From assembly GCA_030427985.1 (NCBI GenBank), contig JAUIBH010000012.1:1-64000 (forward strand): DNA of 64,000 nucleotides. The letters run 5' to 3'. How positions within the stretch are numbered: position 1 is the stretch's first letter; each line of letters begins with the position of its first letter. The DNA is from Bacteroidia bacterium (GTDB lineage Bacteria > Bacteroidota > Bacteroidia > Flavobacteriales > Flavobacteriaceae). Shown piece after piece: positions 53,386-62,566 of the stretch. Made by a program: the position numbers and the translations under genes. Under the pieces are notes generated by a model. It was not told the DNA's origin. It did no database searches and saw nothing but the letters and a program-made list of their open reading frames with translations.

Positions 53386-53619
53386 TTATAGGTCCTTATA
53401 GGGATATAGAATTACAATTTCTTTATTTTCAACCCTTCTAAACATTAAGGTTTCTTCTAAATATTTCTCAATTTCCTTAGTTCTTGGGGTATTTTTGGCA
53501 TCAACAAAGGAATAATCTGGAAATCTATCTTGATGAGCTCTTGCCCAATTCTTAGGAGTTGTTGCATTAATAACACCCGAGTTATTAAATAACAAAAAAT
53601 GTTTTTTATTTATACGCAT
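53386..53619 (-). CDS. unrecognised small protein at the island edge
   Basis: 77 residues, MRINKKHFLLFNNSGVINATTPKNWARAHQDRFPDYSFVDAKNTPRTKEIEKYLEETL and a hydrophobic-beta ending. No signal or known domain. Its composition (N/K/F rich) matches the island rather than the chromosome. Position next to the att remnant is where accessory or excision-related genes often lie, but nothing resembles an excisionase HTH. Confidence 0.4.
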   Translation of the reverse strand: MRINKKHFLLFNNSGVINATTPKNWARAHQDRFPDYSFVDAKNTPRTKEIEKYLEETLMFRRVENKEIVILYPYKDL

Positions 53620-53767
53620 TTTGTTTCTTTTTGAATACTATTTTTCAATAATGAATGTGTTCTTAAGGAGCATTTTTGAAACTCTATTCATATTTCGCCT
53701 AAGTAATCCTTTATATCATATTAATCTAGTAATTATCAATTTGGAGCTATCAATTAAAGCTTGCTAT

Positions 53768-54427
53768 TTATTGTTGAGTCTTGACTTCAAATTTATTTAA
53801 TCTCCTTACTGTCATAACAAAACTATTGGCAAACTGTATAGCTCGAAATTGGCACATAAGCATTAACCCACAGAAAATTGTGCCAAGAACCCATTTACTG
53901 CATATTAAACAGATTATTGTAGCGAAAAGTGTTGTTGTATATAATCCTTTAAATAAATCATTTAATGTATACCAATAATTCGCTGGTCCAAAGGTTCCTT
54001 GAACTTGTAGTAGCGCACATGATTCCCAAAAGGCCTCAGAACTATTCCAAGTTTTGTTTTTCTTGTTTTCCTCAATTACGGAATTAATAACCTTATTTTT
54101 ATACATGAAGAAATGAGTTATACACCTTAGAAACTCAACAAACTTGAACTTTCTCAAATCCCATTTATTCAATTTAAAGTGAATTGCTTTATATGTTTGT
54201 AATGACAGGAAACCTATACCATGGAGCAAGTGGCCTAGAATATATACTAACGGAATAGCCAGGATTATAATTATTCCAGAAAACTCTTTAATGAAACTAT
54301 GCTTTGTGAAGAAATCCTCAGTTAATTTCAGAACAGGCTCAAAGAATATCAAATTAAAGGATAATAAGAAAAAAGCTCCTGAGGAAAAATAAACTAAAAA
54401 ATCTCGAAGTGTAAAATTTGCTGTCAT
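53768..54427 (-). CDS. unrecognised multi-pass membrane protein
   Basis: About 219 residues from ATG 54427 (MTANFTLRDFLVYFSSGAFFLLSFNLIFF). Four hydrophobic segments: ~12-30, ~48-66, and two near the C-terminus (LYTTTLFATIICLICSKWVLGTIFCGLMLMC). A cytoplasmic-looking loop follows helix 2, and the last helix is followed by a basic tail (FVMTVRRLNKFE). Membrane proteins of this size in islands are often effectors of abortive-infection-type systems, but nothing here identifies one. The long plus-strand ORFs inside are shadows. Confidence 0.5.
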   Translation of the reverse strand: MTANFTLRDFLVYFSSGAFFLLSFNLIFFEPVLKLTEDFFTKHSFIKEFSGIIIILAIPLVYILGHLLHGIGFLSLQTYKAIHFKLNKWDLRKFKFVEFLRCITHFFMYKNKVINSVIEENKKNKTWNSSEAFWESCALLQVQGTFGPANYWYTLNDLFKGLYTTTLFATIICLICSKWVLGTIFCGLMLMCQFRAIQFANSFVMTVRRLNKFEVKTQQ

Positions 54428-54545
54428 TTTAAGTAAGATTAATTGTAAACGGATTCGCATTCAAGACTGTCAATGAAGATAACAAAACCCCCAATTAACC
54501 TTAAATAAAGTTCAGTCCACTCTTAAAATGAAGGCTTTCAATATC

Positions 54546-55790
54546 CTAATCTCTTGCCTTGCCGTATAAAATAATATCAGATATAATATAGCGAAGCTTT
54601 TCTTTCAAATCATATTCCAGATTCAGTTCTTCAGCTTTATTGCACATTTCAAGGAGTTTTGTAAAGTTGCTAATTTCATTATCAATCCTACGGCTAAAAA
54701 TATCTGATAGTGTTTTGATGTCTTTAAAAGAACTTCGGCTGTTGTTCAACTTGAAAAGAATTTTCACCCTAAGTTCATCAGGATTTTTAATCGTTTTAAT
54801 ACTTTTAAGCTCTTGGACAAAATCCTTTGAAGTATTCAGAATGAATCCCATGTCATTGAGCATGGGGAAAACGTTTTCAGGTTTTTTACTATGTGGGATT
54901 ATTAAGGGCGCATTCTCGAAAATAGTATCACGCCTTGGCATGAGATAAACACCATTTAGGTTTTTTTGTAAAACCCTTAAAACATTCGTGAAATTCAAAG
55001 ATCCATTTCCAAGGTCATTAGTGGAGACTTTTATTGCAGTAGACACATGTCCAAAAGAGCCAGCATCATGGGTGTATTTTTCTGCAATAATCATATCCAA
55101 TTTGGATTCATTGAGCGCTGCACTTCTAATCTCATACTCAACTCCTTTATTTTGTTTCATGTTCTCATGCAATACTATCATTGCCACAACAAATGCAAAG
55201 TCGACTCCGTATTCATGATACCGTTGCGTTGATACTATGCCACGGACAAAGACATTTTCACCATCTGAAAGTAGTCTGTAATTCCTCTCTTTATTGTATT
55301 CATCAGAAGCGGAAGCCAAACTTTTGAAATATTGTACGTTGTAACGAGCTAATTCCGGCTGGCCAATTTTAAAAAGATTATTAGCATACTTGGTCATCAC
55401 ATACTCATCAAGAAAGGAGTTTTTGGCTCCATAAATTGAAATTGCATCGAGTTTGTTGCCGACTACTCCATCTTCAGCATATTCTTCAAAAAAGAAGACA
55501 ATCTCATCATCGCCATCTATGCTCTTTTCATAAACATCAATGTGTTTTGTTTGTGCAAGAATGTTAAACCTTTTATATTTAGTAAGTATTTTCTTGATTT
55601 TACTGTAAATAGTATCAACATAATCTATGGTAATGTAATCATCCATGATAGGTTCAATGCTCAGACTCTTTATTAGGTCCTTCTTGTATGGGTGTTCATC
55701 CAATAGTCCTAAAAGCTTTTCAACCTTGATTCTTCCTGAAGAGTTTTCCGGATCAAGGATAGTGTTTTCCTGGATAAAGTTTTTTTTCAT
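54546..55790 (-). CDS. unrecognised 414-residue protein, island gene
   Basis: A soluble protein with no signal or clear fold. A central block (YNKERNYRLLSDGENVFVRGIVSTQRYHEYGVDFAFVVAMIVLHENM) has the feel of DUF932-like phage/plasmid proteins, but I would not assign it. The C-terminus is helical and charged (SFKDIKTLSDIFSRRIDNEISNF). It lies 6 bases downstream of the 58-residue gene and is probably co-transcribed with it. Confidence 0.5.
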   Translation of the reverse strand: MKKNFIQENTILDPENSSGRIKVEKLLGLLDEHPYKKDLIKSLSIEPIMDDYITIDYVDTIYSKIKKILTKYKRFNILAQTKHIDVYEKSIDGDDEIVFFFEEYAEDGVVGNKLDAISIYGAKNSFLDEYVMTKYANNLFKIGQPELARYNVQYFKSLASASDEYNKERNYRLLSDGENVFVRGIVSTQRYHEYGVDFAFVVAMIVLHENMKQNKGVEYEIRSAALNESKLDMIIAEKYTHDAGSFGHVSTAIKVSTNDLGNGSLNFTNVLRVLQKNLNGVYLMPRRDTIFENAPLIIPHSKKPENVFPMLNDMGFILNTSKDFVQELKSIKTIKNPDELRVKILFKLNNSRSSFKDIKTLSDIFSRRIDNEISNFTKLLEMCNKAEELNLEYDLKEKLRYIISDIILYGKARD

Positions 55791-55796
55791 AGCTAC

Positions 55797-55973
55797 TTAT
55801 TTTTCTTTTCGTACTCCTTTAAAGGGTTTATCGCTGGATGTTTTACCATCCATGAATCTCCCTGTTTCTGAATCTCGCTTCACCCAGATTCCTGTTTTTG
55901 AGTTTTGTACTTGGGAACGCTTTTTAACCGCCCCGTGCCTCCTGCCGTCTCCGGATTTTCCATTTGTTGCCAT
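55797..55973 (-). CDS. small basic mobile-element protein (58 residues)
   Basis: MATNGKSGDGRRHGAVKKRSQVQNSKTGIWVKRDSETGRFMDGKTSSDKPFKGVRKEK is a basic, probably disordered protein. Proteins of this pattern (GDGRR-x-GAV, KTG-x-W-x-KRD, GRFMD) are common in Bacteroidota phages and conjugative elements as I recall, role unknown. The track's 139-codon version extends into the divergent promoter and is wrong. It leads the 414-residue gene. Confidence 0.6.
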   Translation of the reverse strand: MATNGKSGDGRRHGAVKKRSQVQNSKTGIWVKRDSETGRFMDGKTSSDKPFKGVRKEK

Positions 55974-56024
55974 GGCTTCAATATTTAAATTAAACAATAG
56001 GTCATGTGGGTTTTGGGTCCACAG

Positions 56025-56036
56025 AATCATATGATT
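56025..56036. promoter_or_regulatory. 12-bp palindrome in the divergent promoter region
   Basis: AATCATATGATT is a perfect palindrome between the small basic gene and the sigma-like gene. A second imperfect arm pair GTGG/CCAC lies 15 bases away. It is a candidate operator for a regulator controlling both directions. Confidence 0.4.
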
Positions 56037-56085
56037 AAAGCGTGACAGAATTTTTTTATAACACTTTTGACATATACAAGTGGGT

Positions 56086-56724
56086 ATGGATATAGAATTT
56101 CTACTCTTACAAATAGACGATAAAGATGATAATCCTAAAGATGCGCAATTGGCATTAGGTGCCTTATACGAAGAATTCAGAAAGTTTGTATACAACATAA
56201 CTGTAAAAAACATTGATTATGTTCGTCAACGTGAAGAAATTGCAACCACGGTCGTCTGTGATGTTTTCAATTATGTTTGGAATAATCCAACCAAATGGTC
56301 TTATAACCAAAAGATGCATAAAACCCAAATAGACGGATTTAAGGTATATTTAGCTGTAGTTGCTCGATTAAAAAGACTTGAACAGTTAAGAGGTTTTGCA
56401 GAAGTCAGAAAAAATGAGAAACTGAAAGTTGATGATGTGAACAATGATTGGCTTTGGAAATTGGAAGAGGAGGAATATGAAGAATTGGAAACCCAAATGC
56501 TTATAAAAAACAATTTAGTGGACGAATGTCTTATGGAGTTTAAAGAACGAGACAGGGACATTATAAGAATGTTCTTTTCTTATTATGAAGAAGGAAAGAA
56601 TATGCCTGATTCCATAATCAAACTCATGGAATCACAGTTTGAGACCACTTGGCTCAATATTAGACAAATAATAAGTCGAGCTAAGAAAAAGATAAAAGGA
56701 CAGATAGAGTTAAAAATAAAGTGA
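56086..56724 (+). CDS. sigma-70-family-like RNA polymerase sigma factor, island regulator
   Basis: 212 residues from ATG 56086. Sigma region 2-like: ALGALYEEFRKFVYNITVKNIDYVRQREEIATTVVCDVFNYVWNNP ... GFKVYLAVVARLKRLEQLRGFAEV. Region 4-like: LVDECLMEFKERDRDIIRMFFSYYEEGKNMPDSIIKLMESQFETTWLNIRQIISRAKKKIK. The region 4 helices are divergent, so DNA specificity is probably unusual. It begins a three-gene operon with a small protein and an ImmA-type protease. Confidence 0.75.
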   Translation: MDIEFLLLQIDDKDDNPKDAQLALGALYEEFRKFVYNITVKNIDYVRQREEIATTVVCDVFNYVWNNPTKWSYNQKMHKTQIDGFKVYLAVVARLKRLEQLRGFAEVRKNEKLKVDDVNNDWLWKLEEEEYEELETQMLIKNNLVDECLMEFKERDRDIIRMFFSYYEEGKNMPDSIIKLMESQFETTWLNIRQIISRAKKKIKGQIELKIK

Positions 56725-56729
56725 GCATT

Positions 56730-57032
56730 ATGCCATCAAAAAAGAAGGATATAGGAAAATTGTTAAATAAGTACGGTTATTCTATCCCCCAGACTTCTGA
56801 TGAAATAAGGGCATTTGAAGAGAAGTTTGAGAAAGAATACGAGTCACCAGCAAAATGGCCAGATATAAAAGATATTATTGAGGGTAAATCTAATAAGGTA
56901 ATTAAACTTAAAAAAGATTCACCTAAAGATGCATCTGGTAATCTTGCGATGGCCGCAAGGGATGGTAAGAAAATTACAATGGAAGTCCGAGAAAGGATGA
57001 ATAAAGACCGTAATGCAGCAGAAAACGAATGA
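56730..57032 (+). CDS. small protein of the sigma/ImmA operon
   Basis: About 100 residues from ATG 56730, MPSKKKDIGKLLNKYGYSIPQTSDEIRAFEEKFEKEYESPAKWPDIKDIIEG, then a basic linker. No domain recognised. Being sandwiched between the sigma gene (5-base gap) and the protease gene (20-base overlap) makes it a candidate anti-sigma or protease substrate, by position. Confidence 0.55.
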   Translation: MPSKKKDIGKLLNKYGYSIPQTSDEIRAFEEKFEKEYESPAKWPDIKDIIEGKSNKVIKLKKDSPKDASGNLAMAARDGKKITMEVRERMNKDRNAAENE

Positions 57033-57828
57033 GTTTTTGACAAGAGATGATGTTATAAATCTCAATGAGCTGGCAAGTAGTATATCTGATTATTATTTCC
57101 CAGAGAGCCAAATTGATCCTAGTTTAATCGCCACAAAAAACCAAATAACTTATAGTTATGGCAATTATGCTGACTCTTATCACGGCTTACTAGAACACCT
57201 CAATGGGAAGTTTCACATTTACATTAACCTTGACAAACTGGGCCACGCTTATTCCGAAAGATCAAGATTTACTTTTGGGCATGAGCTTGGACATTACTTT
57301 ATAGATAGTCATAGAGTAGCACTTGCATCGGGCCAGTCCCCAAGCCATGGTTCATTTACAGGTTTTGTGAGCAAGAATAGGGCAGAAAGGCAAGCCGACT
57401 ACTTTGCATCTTGTTTATTGATGCCAGAAAATCGATTTAGGGCCTATTGTTACAGAAAAAAATTTCAGTTCAGAATCATAGAGGAACTTGCAGGTAAATT
57501 TGGAACAAGTATATCCGCAGCAGCATTGAGGTTCTGTGCAATTGGAAACCATCCAATTTTAGTGGTTTGCGGTTTCAAAGGAAAAATCAAGTGGTACTGG
57601 AGTTCTGAAGATTTTAGGTACAAATGGTTGAAACATGGTAAAGATAGAATCCCAGATGATACTGTGGCGGGAGAATACTTTGAATTGGGTAAGTCACCGA
57701 AAACAACAGAGGAGGTTTTTGCTATGGATTGGTTTAATATAAAGTTTGAGGAACAGGCAATGGAGAAGTTTTACGAACATGCTAAATGCTATGGGGATTA
57801 TTCGATCAGTATTATTTGGGAAAATTGA
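57013..57828 (+). CDS. ImmA/IrrE-family metallopeptidase
   Basis: 271 residues. The zinc site is FTFGHELGHYFIDSH, followed by NRAERQADYFASCLLMPENRFRAY, whose ERQAD Glu is the third ligand. The C-terminal part (about 150-271) is unlike ordinary ImmA and may bind a partner. ImmA proteins cleave the repressor that keeps an integrated element silent. Overlap with the upstream small gene suggests that protein, or the sigma factor, is the substrate. Confidence 0.88.
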   Translation: MQQKTNEFLTRDDVINLNELASSISDYYFPESQIDPSLIATKNQITYSYGNYADSYHGLLEHLNGKFHIYINLDKLGHAYSERSRFTFGHELGHYFIDSHRVALASGQSPSHGSFTGFVSKNRAERQADYFASCLLMPENRFRAYCYRKKFQFRIIEELAGKFGTSISAAALRFCAIGNHPILVVCGFKGKIKWYWSSEDFRYKWLKHGKDRIPDDTVAGEYFELGKSPKTTEEVFAMDWFNIKFEEQAMEKFYEHAKCYGDYSISIIWEN

Positions 57829-58098
57829 CTAAGGATTTTATTATCAATAATCTTTATCACCCGATTAGCCACCTATTCCCAAAATCAAAAATATCCTATT
57901 AAAAATCAATGAGATATAAAAAAGGTAATTGACCGAAGAGGTTAAATCTCATACTCCAAGGTTTTGGTTAACTATTGATAATCTCTACAACATTAGAAAC
58001 AATAAGTCGTTACAACTATTAACCTTGAACTTTGTAGCTGTTTTAATGTTAATTTTTAAGAGGTTTAATTAAAAATCTGAACTGCCAAAAGAATACCC

Positions 58099-59022
58099 AT
58101 GATTACTTTTTTGAATACGGAAAAGCTCATAAATGTCATTCCTGATACAATCTTTAATGCACAAAAGGAGCTGATAATTGTTGTACCTTTCATAAACCTT
58201 TCAAATGCAACCATGGATGCTCTAAGGGCTGCCGATAAAAAGGAGGTTGAAACGACAATAATATGTAGGTTTTCGGAAGTAAAGTCAAAAGACCAAAATT
58301 TCCTAGAGAACTTGGAAAACCTCAATGTTTTTTCCCATCCCAATGTACACTCCAAATGCTACTACAATGAGAACGTCATCGTAATAACATCACTGAATTT
58401 AACCTCGTACTCGGAAAGAAATAATCGTGAAATGGGTGTTAAGGTATCAAGGTATGATAACTGGGGGGAAGATTATGATGATTTGTTTGAAAACGAGGAG
58501 TTCATGGATTTTGCCGATGATTTGAGAATGGAATTACAACAACTCTTGAACGGGTCTGACTATATTATTAAGTCAAAAAAGGCAGGCCAGTTGGGGTACA
58601 CATGTTCTTTGTTAAACACCAACAGGGATAATATGGAACAGATCTGCAATGAACTCAATAGAAGGTTAAGTCCCAAAAGGTTTTCCATCGAGGAATTGGA
58701 GTATGCCAACTATATTGTTTGTGAAAACTATTTCGATAAGATAACCTTGAGAATAAAGGATTTTTATGAAAGGATTGAATTTGAACCAACTAGAGGGGAA
58801 ATTTCCTCTTGGTACAATAAATTCAAACCGTTACACCAGGAAGGGTTGAGGGTTCCCTTCAAAGGATCTGAATATGAATTCAAGATCTATCTCAATTCAG
58901 GGGCCAAATTGAACATTGTTGGGTATTATGATAATCTGGAGTTTTGGGACAGACTGGACCTATGGAATGCAGTGCTAATACAGATATCCACTTTTTTTAC
59001 CAAGGAGCTTCTTAAAATATGA
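58099..59022 (+). CDS. single-HKD phospholipase D-like protein
   Basis: 307 residues. One HKD motif (HSKCYYNENVIVITSLNLTSYSERNNREMGV, about residues 81-112) is preceded by the KELIIVVPFINLS strand. With one motif it would act as a dimer, like nuclease members such as BfiI-type or Nuc. The C-terminal 170 residues are unrecognised and may bind DNA or a partner. 270 bases of AT-rich DNA separate it from the sigma operon. A nuclease role in defence or element maintenance is inference. Confidence 0.75.
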   Translation: MITFLNTEKLINVIPDTIFNAQKELIIVVPFINLSNATMDALRAADKKEVETTIICRFSEVKSKDQNFLENLENLNVFSHPNVHSKCYYNENVIVITSLNLTSYSERNNREMGVKVSRYDNWGEDYDDLFENEEFMDFADDLRMELQQLLNGSDYIIKSKKAGQLGYTCSLLNTNRDNMEQICNELNRRLSPKRFSIEELEYANYIVCENYFDKITLRIKDFYERIEFEPTRGEISSWYNKFKPLHQEGLRVPFKGSEYEFKIYLNSGAKLNIVGYYDNLEFWDRLDLWNAVLIQISTFFTKELLKI

Positions 59023-59026
59023 TGTT

Positions 59027-59500
59027 TCAATGATACTTTGACCAATTCGGCGTGTATGAGCCATACTGTCCATTTAAAGGAGGGAGTTCTGCAAATGCAT
59101 TGACATAGTTTTCCAAAGCCTCGGATTCCGCTTGTTTTGGGGAGTCCTTAGGAAGGATATGGATGAACAGATCATCAATAGGTACTTTGTTCCTAATGCG
59201 AAAATACTTGAGGCCCATCTGGGTATGACCAGAGGAAGCCGGTGTTTGCATTTCTAATTTCGAATTTGCCAATAGGGCATGCTGTAGATTCGAGACCCTA
59301 TCGAATAATGCTCCTTCCGTCATACCAATATATAGGATCCCATTTTTGTCCAAACCATTCAGACGTTGTATTGCCCTTGGTTTGCCATTGGTGTAATAGC
59401 ATAAAAAATAAATACCCGGCTTTTTAATTTCCACAATAGAATTCAAAGCCGATTTAAAAGCATTTATATCTTGATTTACTTTTAGGGGTGTTTGTATCAT
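59027..59500 (-). CDS. GIY-YIG-like domain protein of the island
   Basis: 157 residues with GIYFLCYYTNGKPRAIQRLNGLDKNGILYIGMTEGALFDRV, i.e. a GIY...YIG pair with an unusually long insert. A late acidic segment SEALENYVNAFAELPPLNGQYG carries the catalytic-type Glu and Asn. It converges on the PLD-like gene with 4 bases between them. It is quite different from the 82-residue GIY-YIG at 14 kb. Confidence 0.75.
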   Translation of the reverse strand: MIQTPLKVNQDINAFKSALNSIVEIKKPGIYFLCYYTNGKPRAIQRLNGLDKNGILYIGMTEGALFDRVSNLQHALLANSKLEMQTPASSGHTQMGLKYFRIRNKVPIDDLFIHILPKDSPKQAESEALENYVNAFAELPPLNGQYGSYTPNWSKYH

Positions 59501-59643
59501 TATTTGAACTTTCGAAATGGTCTCAACCAGGAACAGTCACAGATTTTCTAATTAATTTTTCCGTTTTGCTCTGACTTTCATTTTGTTTATTTTATCATTT
59601 CAACTGCAATTGTTTTTACAAAAAGTGTTGTTTTCTGGCCTTG

Positions 59644-62316
59644 TCATTGTAAATCAATTGAGCATGTGCATTTGGGATAATTTGTACAACCAAAAAAATT
59701 GCCAAACTTTCCGCTTCTTTTTGTCATGAACCCACTTTTGCAACTTGTACATAGAATAGTGTTATCTAAAATTTCAATATTGTTAAATGTTTGATTGCAA
59801 AGCGGATAATGGGAACAGCCTAAAAACTGATTGCCATTAATGGTGTTATTCCTGATTACAAGATGACCCGTTTGGCAATATGGACAATCTGTTTTGCTTA
59901 GTTTTTCATTGTTTGAATTAAATAAAAAGTCGTTGTCTTTTGTTAGTTCATCCACAAATAGTGATTCATCGGTCGGAATAAGGAGCACAACTTCATTTTT
60001 TGTTCTTGTTAATGCGACATAAAACAATCTACGTTCTTCTGCAAAACGATATGCTTCATTATCACTGAGTAATAAGGACAACATTGGATCGTCAGTTATT
60101 TTGTTTGGAAAACCGAGTAAATGGTTCTTTAGGTTCAGGACAATCACATTATCTGCTTCCAACCCTTTTGATTTGTGTACCGTTATATATTTAATGTCAA
60201 TTTGTTCAAGGCCTTTTATTTCTAATTTATCGGTGCGTTCATAATACTTTATTTTGCTGTTTGGAGTCAGCTTGATAAATTCATTTATGTCAAAACCATG
60301 ACGACCTAAAACTAAAATGGGTTTGTTACCGTTTTTGTCTATTAGCGCTTGAATTTCATTGATTAAAGTGGCTTGGGCATTGTCCTGAGAATAATAAACA
60401 AACTTTATAGGGTCATCTAAAGGGTCTTTTTTGGATTTAGGGTTTTTAGGTATTTGTTTAGTGTTTTTTTGGATGAACTTTGATGTTATATCAATGAGTG
60501 ATTGGGAATTCCGATAGGTTTGCTCAATAAATAACCTCTCATGTTTACCCACATATTTTTCGAAATTACTGAACAAAGAAATGTCGCTACCCGCAAAACG
60601 ATAAATCGATTGCCAATCATCGCCAACGCAAATTAGTCTCGCTCCTGATAATTTTCTGATTTCTTTAATTAGTTTGAAGCGGGCATATGAAATGTCCTGA
60701 TATTCATCAATGATGATATGCTGATATGTGTATTCAGGCTTATTTTCTTTAATGAGGTCAGTAGCATGATTTATCATATCACTGAAATCAATTTCAATAT
60801 TCTCTTTGAGTGTATAATCGTATTTTTCCAAAATTGGAAGAGCAAATTTCAAGAAGAGTTCCTGTCTTTTAGACATAAACTCATTTTTAGCTTTGCGTTT
60901 ATCTGAAAACAAGGATATTATTGAGTCGTAGTTTGATTGTCTTGATTTGCTAAGATTAATAAAGGTTGAAATCAAATTTGTTATTTCTTTTCCAAAGTTT
61001 TTGTCCTTGTCCGTAACTTTTGAGAATATGCTTTTTCCGTCTCTTGGCTTAAAAACTACATTTTCGTAATCCAATAACTCCTTAAGTTTTTCAAGCAAAA
61101 CATTGTTGCGGTTGTAATAGGAATAGGTTTCTAGAAGTTTGGTGTCATAAGTTTCATGTAATTCTCTCTTTAACTCCATATCCTCTACATATTCCTGTTC
61201 CTTAAATGGTGTAAGCCATTTTGCGCGGTTATTTTCATCAACTCCGAAATGTTCCAAATAAATGTCATAATCTTTTAGATAGAAATCGGGACGGTACATG
61301 GCATCGCCAAAAGGATATGGTTTTTCATATTCGTAGTCAATGCTGTTCAAATACAAAAAGTTTGCGATTGTCAGTTCTTCAACACTTTTGACCCTTTCTC
61401 CCTGAAAGGTGTTGAGAGATGTTATTGCGACTTTGTTCAATGATTCAGGTTCACACTTAGATTTTAAAGTTTGGAAATCAATACCCTTTTCCGTGTCTAT
61501 TTTTTCTCCAAGGGAATCAAAACTTTCATGTCCTTCTGGAATATTCATGTAGCAAGCAACATATTCGATATATGCACTTAATGCGTTTTCATCGCTAAAG
61601 ATTTCGTTTTCCAAATACGCTTTAACAACCTGATTTAATGTGTTTTCATTAGTTACGGCGGGAACACTTGTTTCATACTTTTTAATGGTGTCGTACCCGA
61701 GTTTATGGAAAGTGGTCGCTCTTACATCGAGTTCTAAGGTTTTAATTCGTTCATTTAATTCATCAACGGTTTTTTTGGTAAATGATAAAAGTAAAATGTT
61801 TTCAGGTTTGACATTTTTCTGTTCTATCAGATACTTAACTTTACCTAAGATAGTCAAGGTTTTGCCTGAACCTGCACCTGCGATTATCAGGTTTGAATAT
61901 TCGTCCGTTATCAATGCGGTACGTTGTTGGTCGTCTAATTTTTTACCTTCAATATCATCAAAATATTGGTTAAGTTTTTCTTTTTGTGCTTGAACATAGT
62001 TTTTATTGTAGCTAACTATGTAATTATCGAAATTTTGATAAACATCATTGAATTTTTTGACACGAGTTTCCTTTTTGTAAAAGTTGGATTTGCCTTTAAA
62101 ATATTTGCCGGTATCAGAAAAATTTGTTTTTATTTTATCACGTTGTACCCAAGTTATATAATCGTCAAAGTTCTGTATAACGTCAAAAAAGGAGGTGGCT
62201 TCCTGTAATCTGGATAGGTAGGTGGTATTCTGATATTTTTTCTTTTCCGTTGTTCGTAAGTAAACGATAATAGAACTAGTTACTACAACAGATGGGATAA
62301 TCAGATTCCATAGCAT
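59644..62316 (-). CDS. UvrD/HelIV-type SF1 helicase with embedded nuclease-like motif and zinc ribbons
   Basis: 890 residues. A membrane-like N-terminal helix (5-20) precedes Walker A AGAGSGKTLT (about 147-155) and QQRTALI. An insertion has YRPDFYLKDYDIYLEHFGVDE (about 337-357), a PD-(D/E)xK-like stretch seen in HelIV-type enzymes. Next is helicase motif II IIIDEYQDIS, motif III VGDDWQSIYRFAGSD, and motif VI region RLFYVALTRTKNEVVLL. Two topoisomerase-type zinc ribbons close the protein (CPYC...CSHYPLC and CTSC...CTNYPKC). It could unwind and process DNA ends during element transfer or phage defence. Confidence 0.88.
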   Translation of the reverse strand: MLWNLIIPSVVVTSSIIVYLRTTEKKKYQNTTYLSRLQEATSFFDVIQNFDDYITWVQRDKIKTNFSDTGKYFKGKSNFYKKETRVKKFNDVYQNFDNYIVSYNKNYVQAQKEKLNQYFDDIEGKKLDDQQRTALITDEYSNLIIAGAGSGKTLTILGKVKYLIEQKNVKPENILLLSFTKKTVDELNERIKTLELDVRATTFHKLGYDTIKKYETSVPAVTNENTLNQVVKAYLENEIFSDENALSAYIEYVACYMNIPEGHESFDSLGEKIDTEKGIDFQTLKSKCEPESLNKVAITSLNTFQGERVKSVEELTIANFLYLNSIDYEYEKPYPFGDAMYRPDFYLKDYDIYLEHFGVDENNRAKWLTPFKEQEYVEDMELKRELHETYDTKLLETYSYYNRNNVLLEKLKELLDYENVVFKPRDGKSIFSKVTDKDKNFGKEITNLISTFINLSKSRQSNYDSIISLFSDKRKAKNEFMSKRQELFLKFALPILEKYDYTLKENIEIDFSDMINHATDLIKENKPEYTYQHIIIDEYQDISYARFKLIKEIRKLSGARLICVGDDWQSIYRFAGSDISLFSNFEKYVGKHERLFIEQTYRNSQSLIDITSKFIQKNTKQIPKNPKSKKDPLDDPIKFVYYSQDNAQATLINEIQALIDKNGNKPILVLGRHGFDINEFIKLTPNSKIKYYERTDKLEIKGLEQIDIKYITVHKSKGLEADNVIVLNLKNHLLGFPNKITDDPMLSLLLSDNEAYRFAEERRLFYVALTRTKNEVVLLIPTDESLFVDELTKDNDFLFNSNNEKLSKTDCPYCQTGHLVIRNNTINGNQFLGCSHYPLCNQTFNNIEILDNTILCTSCKSGFMTKRSGKFGNFFGCTNYPKCTCSIDLQ

Positions 62317-62566
62317 AATTACAGCATATATTTTTTAATGGAAGCATTCATTTTGCCTTACATGTAACTAGGGTAATTTGATGTAATATACAGTGCTATC
62401 ATTTCAAAACAGAATAAAATCGATGTATTTTGAATTTCTTCTATTGGAATCGATTATTTGAACTTTTATGTTTTATGGCCAATAGAGAATATTGTTATAA
62501 CAGTTGTTAAGACTTGAATTGGACCAATTATATGACTTGTCAACTTCTTGCAATGCTTGTTTTATA
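62317..62566. other. AT-rich helicase upstream region
   Basis: 250 bases without gene or clear promoter motif, between the helicase start and the inverted-repeat array. Confidence 0.35.

Noticed and set aside
55974-56213. N-terminal extension of the 58-residue basic protein
   Set aside because: It would run through the divergent promoter and the sigma-like gene start; only the last 58 codons look protein-like.
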